Of a stretch of 15,258 bases of DNA, positions 1 through 9,800 are shown piece after piece. How positions within the stretch are numbered: the stretch's first letter is position 1; each line of letters opens with the position of its first letter. The DNA comes from Dichomitus squalens LYAD-421 SS1 (lineage: Eukaryota > Basidiomycota > Agaricomycetes > Polyporales > Polyporaceae). Below the pieces are notes generated by a model. The model ran no database searches and had not been told where the DNA came from. It was given only the letters and a program-made list of their open reading frames with translations. Where the stretch lies: positions 89,737-104,994 of the forward strand of contig NW_006766905.1 of NCBI RefSeq assembly GCF_000275845.1. The letters are read 5' to 3'. Position numbers and translations under genes: made by a program.

Positions 1-219
1 ACTACTTGCTATGTCCTCAGAGAACCGGCGGGTCCCTGCGGACCTTGGGAGAGCGCCGGTTCGGGGTGAGTCCGCACGTCTGCCAGACGAGCTAGGACCT
101 CCGGGGATAGAGCTTCCTGACGAAGCGTCCGGGTCTCGGGGAGACCGCCTCAGAGGCGAAGCTCGAGTCGAGCTCGCGGTCTCACGGTGTGTCGCGTGTG
201 ATGTCGAGGGTTCCGTCAT
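1..219 (-). CDS. Open frame running off the left edge, possible gag-like N-terminus of a retroelement
   Basis: Read on the minus strand from an ATG at 219-217, the frame stays open for 73 codons to the window edge, so the protein is partial at its C-terminal side. The visible part starts MTEPSTSHATHRETASS and is rich in Ser, Thr, Arg, Pro and Gly with no hydrophobic stretch: a disordered N-terminal tail. Such tails are common in gag-like proteins of basidiomycete LTR retrotransposons, and the leader upstream (220-510) has a strong hairpin and TG...CA-type ends. No gag core, zinc knuckle or protease is visible because the window ends. The opposite strand also has a 73-codon open frame, but its Arg/Gly-rich composition looks like an antisense shadow. 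It could equally be the first exon of an ordinary gene. Confidence 0.33.
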   Translation of the reverse strand, partial: MTEPSTSHATHRETASSTRASPLRRSPRDPDASSGSSIPGGPSSSGRRADSPRTGALPRSAGTRRFSEDIASS

Positions 220-1536
220 GGTAGGTGCCTAACACACAATACAATCTAGAAACCCACGTATTCGTGGTATGAAGTGTAAAAAAGTGTAATGATACGGGTG
301 TCGCCTGATTCACACAAGTCCAAAGTACACTGAACCAATCTCTAGATTGAGAGGGCGTATACTATGGTGGACGTGGTGAAAGGCTGAGAAGCCTTCGCCA
401 CGTCGCGCGGATCCAGATGGATCAGCGCCGATCACCATGACGATCCAGATTTAGATACAAGATGTAGATTAACTATGTAGATAAGATAAGATAATGAACG
501 ATCCGTTACATCACCACTTCATTGCCCTTCTGGGTACTTTGTCTAAAGCTCTAACACCCGTCTGAACTAGTTTTCGTAGTGTTCGGCACACTTCAGAACC
601 ACCTTCCTATATATGGATAATGCTCTCAGCGGTAATAGATTTAGTGACCAAGTCGTCACGACTTGCCGAAAAGACCCATCTCGCCTTGGATGCGCTGAGC
701 AAGTCCAACCCAGGATATGTAGTCTATAGCCCCCTCGAGTGCAGTAGTAACTCTTTTGTCATAATGGCGACCCATGCTTTGTAGCACTAATCCGTGTTGT
801 TCGGGTGATCACGATCCAATTTCAGTCAAGCAGTTCTTTAATGCTGCACGATCCACGGCTTGATCAGTCTCATATTCTGGTCGTAATGATTCAGCTCTAC
901 ATTCGACGTGGGAGCTTTTGTGTGTCTCCGATAGTATTTGAGGATCGTCACGAACATGGAGGCAGCAGTGGTGTATGTGAACCTTGAGTTAGCTGACCTA
1001 ATAGAGCAGGGGTCTGGTTCGGGATGGATGAGTGGAAGAGTTCGTCCATATCCTATGGTGGCATCTCGACAGGGACGGGAAGTTGTGACTCTTAAACAGG
1101 ATTGGCATATGTACCCGAAGTAAGCCCGGAAATGTCGATAATCAAAGCCAGGTCTCGCGCAAAATGCATCGTCCGAATCGATACGCTCTTAGCTAGCGTA
1201 AGTAAGTCAGAACCGCTATTGAGGCAGCACCTACTTACTATACACGGGCTCCTTCAGTTCCTACAAACCTCAGCAGCTGCTGACTTGTTGGTTGACCTCG
1301 CTCTTTAGCATCTCGCCGTCCTGCAGCAGGCTATCTCATGTATAAGCCATATTATTTGTTTGATGTGCTAGCATACTGCTTCACGCTACGCTAATTCGCA
1401 CAGAATCCTCTTGACTCTCAGCTCGTCCCAGGTTGTTCCCAGTCTCACGCTGTGGCCTCCGATGCTTCCCTTATCGCCCCGAGTCCTTCATTATCACTGA
1501 CCTAGAAGGGACGACTACTAGCATCGTTTCTCGGGC
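220..1536. other. Long stretch without a convincing gene
   Basis: I see no frame of convincing length or family resemblance here. The stretch holds a 35-nt hairpin (370-404), AT-rich AGATAA repeats (about 475-495), a TATATA-like run (608-614), a 17-bp perfect palindrome (649-665) and several frames of 60-70 codons. The only one with a protein-like look is 1102-1308 on the plus strand, which ends in a Leu-rich helical stretch; I do not recognise it. TATAAG at 1341-1346 lies about 215 bp before the ATG of the next gene and could be part of its promoter, although that is far for a fungal TATA box. Confidence 0.5.
370..404. repeat. Strong stem-loop with GAGA loop
   Basis: The outer arms GACGTGG (370-376) and CCACGTC (398-404) pair perfectly. 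They continue through TG/CG (one T-G wobble, one G-C) and, after one bulged A, into AAGGCT (380-385) pairing with AGCCTT (390-395), closed by a four-base GAGA loop. The structure lies about 150 nt upstream of the open frame at 1-219. If that frame belongs to a retroelement, the hairpin would sit in the transcript leader. Confidence 0.6.
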
Positions 1537-1557
1537 ATGTTGGACCAGCATGCTACG

Positions 1558-2672
1558 ATGACATCCGCAAGCGGACCCACCATCGCGATCGTTGCTCCGG
1601 GCTCGATGGGCTCTGCGGTCGCCCGCCGCCTCACCTCGCCCCCGCACCCTTGCACAGTCCTGACTAGTCTCGACAACCGTTCGCCCGCGTCCATCTCGCG
1701 GGCGCACTCCGCAGGCATGCAAGACTCACCCCTCACAGGGATCGCGCGCCGCGCGGACTGGGTTCTCAGCATCGTCCCTCCCGCCAGTGCGGAATCCTTC
1801 GCCAAGGAGTTCATCGGAGCATACCAAGCATGTGAAGACGCGAATCCGCGGCTGGTCTTCGTCGACTGCAATGCCCTTTCGCCCATGACGAAGGAGCGCG
1901 TCTCATCTCTCTTCTTAGGCACCTCCGTCCGTTTCCTGGACGCTCGTATCATTGGTATCGAGCCATCACCTGGGTACGACCCTGCCTTTTACGCGGCCGC
2001 CTCTCCAAAACCTGGCGACCAAGAGGCATTGGATGCGTTCGAGAGGCTCGGTGAACGAGGATTGAATGTCAAATTACTGAGGGGAGAGGGCGTCGGTGTC
2101 GGGGATGCTGCTGCGTTGAAGATGTCCTATTCGGTGCGCACCTCGTAAACCGGTGCTCTTGGCATGCCTCAAGCCTTATTTTAGGGCATCGCGAAGGGCT
2201 TTATTGGCCTCACTGCGACGATGATACTTGGTAAGCACCCTCTGCGCCCTGGCTATCGTCGCCGCAATGTAACTCCGCTTATGCTGCCTTCGTCTCTCTC
2301 GTCTGCACTCTGTGAAACTCAGCCGCGCACGCATCGTCGCCCGCCACAGCCCACGCCCTCCTGACGGAGCTACGCGTCTCCCAGCCCCAATATCTCGATA
2401 ACATCGTTCGCTGGGTACCCGGCATGTTCCCCAAGGCCTATCGCTTCGTTGCGGAGATGGAAGAGATGGCAGCCTTCGTACGCGTGGGCTTGGGCAATGG
2501 AGAGGCGAAGATATTAGAAGGGTACGCCAGGTTGTTCGAAAGAATTGCTAACGCTCGAAATGGAGGCACAATGGCCGCTGAGAAAGAGCAAGCGTCGGAT
2601 GTGGATGTGCTCAGGGCATTCGTAGAGGATGCGAAGGAGGCATTGAAAGGAGCTGGCGAGAAAGAATATTGA
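1558..2672 (+). CDS. 6-phosphogluconate dehydrogenase-like NAD(P)-binding protein with DUF1932 C-terminal domain
   Basis: Three exons: 1558-2133, 2185-2230 and 2323-2672, with GT-AG introns of 51 and 92 bp, giving 323 aa. Residues 8-24 form the first beta strand and dinucleotide-binding loop of a Rossmann fold, TIAIVAPGSMGSAVARR; the usual first Gly of GxGxMG is Ala here. Residues 1 to about 165 are the NAD(P)-binding domain. ALKMSYSGIAKG (about 186-197) matches the hinge of the beta-hydroxyacid dehydrogenase superfamily, in which the Lys (K188) is normally catalytic. The rest, including QPQYLDNIVRWVPGMFPKA, fits the helical DUF1932 domain. A cytosolic oxidoreductase is likely; the substrate is unknown. 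The ATG at 1558 is preferred because it has A at -3 and abuts the Rossmann strand; an in-frame ATG at 1537 would add seven residues. Converges on the GH92 gene with a 263-bp gap. Confidence 0.87.
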
Positions 2673-2935
2673 TCTTTTGCTGAGAACGTTTGAACTTGGA
2701 AGATGAGGCACTGGAGAGAAGAAACGCGGCAACGATGGTGGCTGATTGAGACACAACTCCAAAGGTTTATGAAGCAGATAGTGCGATATGCTGTTGTCAT
2801 CGATATCATAGTAGATCGATTACTGGCGTTGTATCAAGCCCTTCGCACCCGCCGCATGATTATGGTACGAAGTCAGGTGGAGACTCATAGCATACGTTCT
2901 AGAGCTCGATGTGTTCGTACCTCTTATCCTGGGTC

Positions 2936-5900
2936 TTACGGTCTAGTCAACATCCTACGCTGTAACACAAACGCATAAGACTCGGATGTAGGACGTACAA
3001 GAGTACTCGAAGACCATTTTTGAGGCGCGCTGCTCATCTCATAGTTGATGTGGCCGCCGTTAGCAATGTCAGCATGCGTGAGGATGGGAGAGGCGAGCTC
3101 GCGGCCGTTGACGGTCACGCTCTTGATGTAGGGTTTCTTAGGTGCGCCGGAGGAAGTAATGACGAGCGGCTGCTTCGCCCCGGGGAGGTCGATTGTGACC
3201 TTGTCGAAGAAGGGCCTGAGATGAGTGCTCGTCAGCTAGACGTTCGCGCCGATGGACGCAGGTACTGACGTTCCGACCACATACTCCGCCGAGACAGGGT
3301 CCACAGGATAGAATCCGAGCGCGCTGAAAACGTACCATGCGCTCATCTGGCCGCAGTCCTCGTTCTGCGTCATAGCAGATTAGTCACAATTACGGAGCAG
3401 CAAGGGCGGAGGCTCCATACGCCTGAGAGGCCGTTGACGGAGTTGTTGTAGTTGTCCTTGGCCACTTCCCGAATGCGCTCTTGGGACTTCGACGCCGCGC
3501 CTGCGAGCGAATATAGGTATGGGATATGGTGCGACGGCTACGGGAAACCATCAATCTCCTCATGAAGCACGTAGGGGACGCTCCTTACCTCGTTGGTGTG
3601 GTCATTGTGGCCTGTAATGGATCTCTTCAGCAATTCAGCGCGCTACGTGCACTCAAGAACCTCACCTCCGTCAAAGTGCTCGTCCAAGAACTCGACAAAC
3701 GACTTATTACCGCCCCGCCTCTGGATCAACGCCGGTACGTCATGCACAACATCGAATGTGTACGCCCACATGTCACCCTCCGTCCATCCCTGATCTTGAC
3801 CCGCCCACGAGCCGTCCACGTTACGCGCCTCCATGAAACCCGTATCGTTGTTGAAGATGGAGAAAGGGGCAGAAAACGCGCGAGCGCGGAAGAACGCAGC
3901 GTCGTCAGTGTTATTGAGGGCGGCGGCGAGCACAGAGACGGCGTAGTCGTCGTCTAGGCAAGAGAATGAGACGCTGGATAGTGCAGGATAAACCTGAGAG
4001 AGCGAGTAGAGACGTACAGGCGTAGTCGAGCGTACGCGAGGCAGCTTCGGAGTGGATGTCGTCAGCGACCCAGCCCTTGGAAGCATACACCGAGGAGAGG
4101 CCCGCGCGAACTTCGTAGCCGACGTTCTGTTCTCGATCAAAGTAGCTATCGAGATATCGGTGTGAGCACATCCAGGTACGTTCACGGAGGCTATATGGCT
4201 CACGAGGTGGTCCAATCGTCGTCAGGCGGGACAGTCGCGTCCTTGTGGACGGCTTCGTACGCAGTGTCGAGGTCGAAATCTTTGAACCCCTTGACGACGG
4301 CCTCCGCGACGAGAGAATCCGCATGAGTGCCGACCTAAGAGAATGAAGGTAGGCAGGGCGTAGGGTATACGGCATAGCTATTATCTCACCATGACATTCG
4401 TTTCTGCATCGCAGAGAAAGGTCAGCCAACCAGGATGTACTAAGGGGCAAGTTGCGCACCGACGATGTTCTTCCACATAGGAAGCCAGCCGCCCTCCTTG
4501 TAGTCTTGGAGCATGCTCTGCACCATGCCTGAGATGCGTTCGGGCGCCAGGAGGATCTGCCAGGCCCACTCAGCGCGGAATGTATCCTGCACGGTCGTCA
4601 GGCCAATGATGCATACTCGATGAATCGTATCCTACCCAGATGGAGTAGCCGGTATACGAGATGCCTTCGTGCACTTGATCGTCGTAACCGGAGTAGTATT
4701 TGCCATCTTCCTCTTGTTCGTAAGGATACTACCGTGAACACGTGTCAACAGCACATTTCGCCTCATCAGACAGACAAGGACCTACTTGCAGTGTATGGAA
4801 CACCCCGGTATAGAATACCTCGGCCTGTTCCTGGGTCGCACCCTCTATCTTGATCCGGTCGAGCTTCTCTGCCCACTGCGTCCTCGTCTGCTCCGCCGTC
4901 TGCTCGAGGCTCGTCCCGTCCGAGATCTCCTTCTCCAAGTTCGCCCGCGCCTGCTCGACTGAGATGAATGACACACCCACGCGCACGTCCACCTTCTTCG
5001 TGCCCTCCTTGAACCTCGCGAAGCCCGAAAGGAGCGCGCCCTCACCCGCCGTCTTGCCCTCACTGACCGTACCATTCTGCGCTGTCCCGTAGCTGGTGAA
5101 CTCCTGGTCGAACCTAGCGACAAAGTACCCCGACCAGTTAGTCGCAGGGTTTGGGCCAATGATGAAGTCCTGTCGCTCGGGGTTGCGCCCGGAGATCTCG
5201 CGCGCAGCGGGGTCGATGGTGATCGCGCCGTGGGGGAAGGTGAAGTTCGTGGGGCCGTTGGGGCCCACAACCTGTGGGCGAGTCGCTTCAACAAGGACGT
5301 ATGGCGTCCGGGTGTCCGTGAAAGTGAAGCGGAGGTGACCGACGCGGGAGGCTTCAGAGGGATGGGGTCAGCGGACACAGGCTCGGAGGACACTAGGACA
5401 GACAAGGCTCACTCGCGGACTGCTCGGCATGTATTTGCCCCCCTTCGATGGCATTGAGGATGACTGAGTAGTAGTTCGCGGATGCGATCTCGTTCGTGTG
5501 GCTGAAGCCCATCCCGCGCTTCTCAAACTCCGGCTGCACGGTCCCGGCCCCGGGTGCAACGACGACTTGGCCGCTCTCACCCATCCAAATGGCAGGCTGG
5601 TGGGTGCCTTGGAAGCCATGAATAGAGGAGTCGGTGTAGTTGTAGGGAGTGACAGAGACGTAGTTCTGGCGCGTTTGTGCGACCCAGCGTGTCATGGCGA
5701 AGGGCGGAGCAGTCGAAGGAATCATCCCGCCGGAACCATTGGGAGAGTCACCGCCGTTGCCAATGAAGCTGCGTCATAGAGTGTAGGATCAGAGCCTCAG
5801 ACAGTGGGCGATGCGGAGGGCAGGTGAAGACAGCAGAGAGAACGTACGGGTCGACATAGTCCAGAGCCTTGCTTGCTGGCTTGGAGAACGCGTCAGGCGC

Positions 5901-5966
5901 GTCGCGCGAGTGAAGCCGGGCGCTAGCTGCGACAGCCAGAAAAGTCAGAGCGAGCAGACGACCCAT
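2936..5966 (-). CDS. Secreted GH92 alpha-mannosidase, 13 exons
   Basis: Exons in transcript order: 5966-5848, 5768-5413, 5351-4786, 4728-4636, 4586-4460, 4403-4390, 4334-4204, 4145-4018, 3953-3666, 3611-3589, 3537-3421, 3364-3270 and 3215-2936. All introns are GT-AG, 51-79 bp; the sum is 778 aa. MGRLLALTFLAVAASA is a signal peptide. VDPFIGNGGDSPNGSGGM (38-55) opens the N-terminal beta-sandwich domain. The (alpha/alpha)6 catalytic domain follows, with DTFRAEWAWQ, GGWLPMWKNIVETNVMVGTH, HNDHTNEPSHH (609-619) and GNEDCGQMSAWYVFSALGFY (654-673). Known GH92 enzymes are calcium-dependent, inverting exo-alpha-mannosidases; the Glu of NEPSHH (E615) and acidic residues of GNEDCGQ are the expected catalytic acid and base (recalled, not checked). 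Two exons are only 14 and 23 nt. The stop is taken at 2938-2936; a 39-bp GT-AG segment near the end may be an optional intron. TATATA at 6033-6028 lies about 62 bp upstream of the ATG. Confidence 0.92.
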
Positions 5967-6027
5967 TGCTCCGATTTCGAGTCCAGTGTCCCCTCTACGA
6001 GTGGCTCTACGCGTACACCCGGCGGTG

Positions 6028-6033
6028 TATATA
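6028..6033 (-). promoter_or_regulatory. TATA box of the GH92 gene
   Basis: TATATA within GGCGTATATACACC on the minus strand, about 62 bp upstream of the GH92 ATG, a usual distance for a fungal TATA box. Confidence 0.5.
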
Positions 6034-6717
6034 CGCCCTGGATGAGATGAACAAGGTGGTCGACGTCGAGAACAGCGAAGAGACCCGCTTGAGATCACTT
6101 GACTGCCCGTTCACGTACTCACCGGCCAAATCCAGAAGCGCCCATCGACTCCGACTCCCCACGTGTCAATTCCTCAATCGACTTCTTGCCCTACGCAGTC
6201 CAACAATCGCAACGATCGACTACATATCACCCCCTCGGACGCTGTTGAGAACGACAAGACGAAGGAGCCCTGCAAGCGAGAGAGCCTGATCCAAATCTGC
6301 CCTTTACCAAGGAAAGTAACGTAACGTCACCTCTCAATCAGACGCGCCGACTCACCTTCGCGAATCCGAGCCATGGTCAGCTGCCATCACAACCGTGGTC
6401 CACCTGAATCATCCATGCCCACCCTCTGTCTGCTCTGGTATTCTAACATGCATTCCACGGCAATCCACAGTGCATGAGTATGACAGACTTCTTCAGTGCG
6501 CCAACCCATCTGACCTCTCCGTGCAGATACCCCGGTGTTCTCCAAAGAAGTATGACAGACCCGCACCATCAGTCGACCAGCATGCCTCCCGGCGCAATGT
6601 CGGCAGATAGGCTCAACCACACCAGCTTCAGCCTTACGACCGTCCTGTACCCATCATAATGTGCGAAGGCGGCCCGCTCTTAGGGCCGCTTTCGATTCTC
6701 CGTCGTCCGTCAACTGA

Positions 6718-6725
6718 CCCCGGGG
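6718..6725. promoter_or_regulatory. Candidate CreA/Mig1-type carbon catabolite repressor site
   Basis: Palindromic CCCCGGGG contains CCGGGG on both strands, fitting the SYGGRG consensus recalled for CreA. It sits 115 bp upstream of the GH3 start, where glucose repression of a beta-glucosidase would be expected. A match this short can arise by chance. Confidence 0.3.
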
Positions 6726-6839
6726 TACCTTACAACAAACGTAGCCGGATGATGCTCTGGTACATACATAAGGATTCGCTTACGAGCATTCGACGCGCTG
6801 TACATCTGTCGACCGAGACGCACAACGCGCGCCGACATC

Positions 6840-9800
6840 ATGCGCGTACTCGCCTTGGCCCTCCTGCCACTATTCTCGGTTGTGGCGGCAGATACAGCGC
6901 GAAGCCGGTTCGACGTCCGCGATGACCTGCACTTCCCACTACACGCACGCGCGACAAACAAGGATGGCTCGACTCCTGTGTATAAGAACTCGAAGGCGTC
7001 GATAGAAGACCGGGTAAACGACCTCCTTCCGAGGATGACCATACAAGAGAAGGTCGCGCAGATGTGAGTCAACATACTCTTTGAATTTACACTGTCTCAC
7101 GACAGGTCTCTCAGCATCCAGGGTGACATGAACGGCTGGATGGATTTCAACGACCCTCTCGACGACACGCTGACATTCAACCAGACCGGCCTAGTACGCG
7201 TTTCGGAGCATTCCCCTAGATTACTTCATGCTTATCCATCCTCTGCAGAGAGCCATGATGGCCACCAAAGCCGGCTCGATCTGGGGCGGCTACCTTACGC
7301 CTTGGGACAAATTCGTCTTTGGCGTCACCGTCGGCCAAAAGTATCTCATGGAGAACACCACACTCGGCATTCCCGCCATCATCCAGTCCGAGGGCCTGCA
7401 TGGCTTTACGAACAACGGCACCATCTGGCCTTCTCCAATCGGCCTGGCGGCGTCGTTCAACCCGGCGCTGCTGCAAGAGGCGGCGAAGACGATCGCGGAC
7501 GAGGCGGAGGGGCTGGGGTTCTCGCAAATATTCGCGCCGGTGCTGGATCTGAGCAGGGAGTTAAGGTGGGGAAGGGTGGAAGAGAACTTTGGGGAGGATC
7601 CTTTCTTGTATGACTAGTGCTCCATCGACACTGCGGACACGACTCACGCATGACATTGCGTTTTATAGGACGGGAGAGATGGGCCACGCATACGTCACTG
7701 GCCTGCAGTCCGGGAGAAGACGCAACGTCAGCTCGACCGCGATCGGCCGCATGGCTGCGACATGCAAGCACTTTGCCGCGTTCGGCAGTCCTCAGGGAGG
7801 ATTGTGAGTTCTCCCCGAGAGCCTTTTCTATATTACCGTACTCATCTTCCGTGCAGGAATACCGCACAAGTCACTGGTGGAGAACGCGAGCTCCGAACGA
7901 ATTACCTAAAACCGTTCAACAGAGCATGCGTCGAGGCGTTTTCGATCATGACTGCATATTCGAGCTACGATGGTATCCCGGCTATCGCAAACACTCGTGA
8001 GTAGAATGATATCTCTTCGAGACACGCTGATCAACAGTCCTTCACCAGACCTCCTTACTGATATCGTGAGATTCCTCACCTCTCACTATGTCCGGTAACT
8101 CAATTAAACTCGCTATAGCTCCGTACCGAGTGGGGCTACCCATACTGGGTGACGGCCGACGCCGGCTCTGTCGATCTGCTCATCAACCAGCATGGTCTCT
8201 GTGACACCCGCGAATGCGCTGCGAAGATTGCGCTTGAGAATGGGCTTCAAGGGGAGATGGGCGGCGGGACGTACACCTATCTGACGCTTCCGGACCAAGT
8301 CCAGGCGGGCACCGTGGACATCTCTTACGTGGACGAGACTGTCAAGGCAATGCTCCGAACCAAGTTCGCTCTGGGTCTCTTTGAGAGTGAGTCTGTCCAT
8401 TCACCTCTTTGTAGCCAGTCATTTGATTCATACCGCCGTCAGACCCGTACCCGTACGAAGACTACCTCAGTACCCTCCGCACGCCCGAGACGCGGGAGCT
8501 TCTTCATAGCATGGAGCAAGAGACCATCATCTTGCTCGAAAACCGCAACAACACGCTTCCGCTCAGCAAGTCAATCAACTCAGTTGCTCTCATTGGCCCT
8601 CAAGTCGATCGTGTTTCCGTGAGTTGAACTCCCTTCACTTGGGTGAACTGGCTCAGACTGACCTCACTCTATGCCGCGCAGTTCGGCGACTATGTCTTCT
8701 TCAACGCCTCCCTGAACGGCATCTCCCCCCTCGCCGGCTTCACCCAACTCCTCTCCAACACCTCCGTGCAGATCAAGTACGCTCAAGGCTGCGAGCTCTG
8801 GTCCAACGACCCCTCGGGCATCCCCACCGCGGTCGAAGCCGCGAAGTCCGCCGACGCCGCGATCGTTATGGTTGGCACCTGGACGCTCGATCAAACCCTT
8901 CTTTGGACCCCAGGCACGAACGCGACGACTGGGGAACACGTCGACTTATCGGACCTCGGGCTCGTCGGGGCGCAGATGCAGCTCGTTCAGGCCATCAAGG
9001 ACGCGGGGAAGCCGACGATTGTGGTTCTGGTCAGCGGGAAGCCGGTTGCGGAGCCGTGGATCCAAGCGCGTGAGTGCTAGATTCCACTTGTCTCCCGTCC
9101 AGTCGTCACGTTGGTCGGTATTATGGGTCGTGACCCGAATTGTGGCTCAATTGTCGTTGGGAATCCGACGCGCAGACTGATGCTGACGAACGACGGCGGT
9201 GGACGTTGACAGACGCGGATGCGGTCGTGCAGCAGTTCTATCCGGGTGAGCTCGGCGGACTTGCCCTTGCCGAAGTTATCTTCGGAGACGTAAATCCCTC
9301 AGGTGCGTATGCATCTTCCTATCCAACCGTGCCAGCACTCAACATTATTCGCTTCCGTATATCATCATTGATCGTCTTGGTCTCGTGCTGCGCCACGGTT
9401 GCTACTCTGCATGCTACCTCACAGGGAAGCTGCCAGTATCGTTCCCCAGAAGCGTCGGTACAACTCCAGTGTTTTACAATTACCTAAAAGGAGGTCGATT
9501 CATTGACCCCGGCGAGGTGCTCGACGACGGAACCTTGATCTTCGGCCACCAGGCACGTACAGCCCTCCAGACTGTATCCCTATATGGAGCTCATGCCATC
9601 TCACGCAGTATGTCCTCGATACCCCGACCCCAATTTGGAGTTTCGGGCATGGTCTAAGTTACACAACATTCAACTAGTAAGTCGTGCTCCCTGACCGCAC
9701 CCGAGCGATGCAGTCGCTAGCACCACATTGTGGCAAATGGCTTTGGAGCTCACGACACTCGTCTAGCACGGATCTGACGCTATCCAAGTCGACGATAGGC

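Larger units (their letters stand above)
5967..6839. promoter_or_regulatory. Divergent intergenic region between GH92 and GH3 genes
   Basis: 873 bp separate the two start codons. On the GH92 side there is a TATATA box (6028-6033, minus strand). TAACGTCA at 6322-6329 contains TGACGT on the minus strand, resembling a CRE/ATF half site, next to a TAACG TAACG direct repeat. A 12-bp direct repeat AGTATGACAGAC occurs at 6477-6488 and 6549-6560. CCCCGGGG (6718-6725), 115 bp before the GH3 ATG, matches the SYGGRG consensus of CreA/Mig1 catabolite repressors on both strands. The GH3 side has only a weak TATA-like CATAAGG (6767-6773). Frames of 60-107 codons exist here, but none resembles a family or has splice support. 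Confidence 0.5.

Noticed and set aside
11..232. 73-codon plus-strand frame at the left end
   Set aside because: It is antisense to a better-looking open frame and its Arg/Gly/Glu-rich content looks like a shadow of GC-rich codons.
1518..1952. 144-codon minus-strand frame
   Set aside because: It is entirely antisense to the first exon of the dehydrogenase-like gene, which has clear Rossmann features.
2134..2148. Stop codon at 2146-2148 as the end of the dehydrogenase-like gene
   Set aside because: It lies in a 51-bp GT-AG intron; splicing restores the DUF1932 domain in frame.
5967..6098. N-terminal extension of the GH92 protein to an ATG at 6098
   Set aside because: The signal peptide starts at 5966 and the extension would cross the TATATA box.
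6387..6659. Several short frames on both strands between GH92 and GH3
   Set aside because: No family resemblance, no splice support, and location in a divergent promoter region.
7062..7114. Alternative acceptor at 7105 giving ...EKVAQMSLSIQGDMNG
   Set aside because: The acceptor at 7114 gives EKVAQIIQGDMNGW, which fits the family without an insertion.
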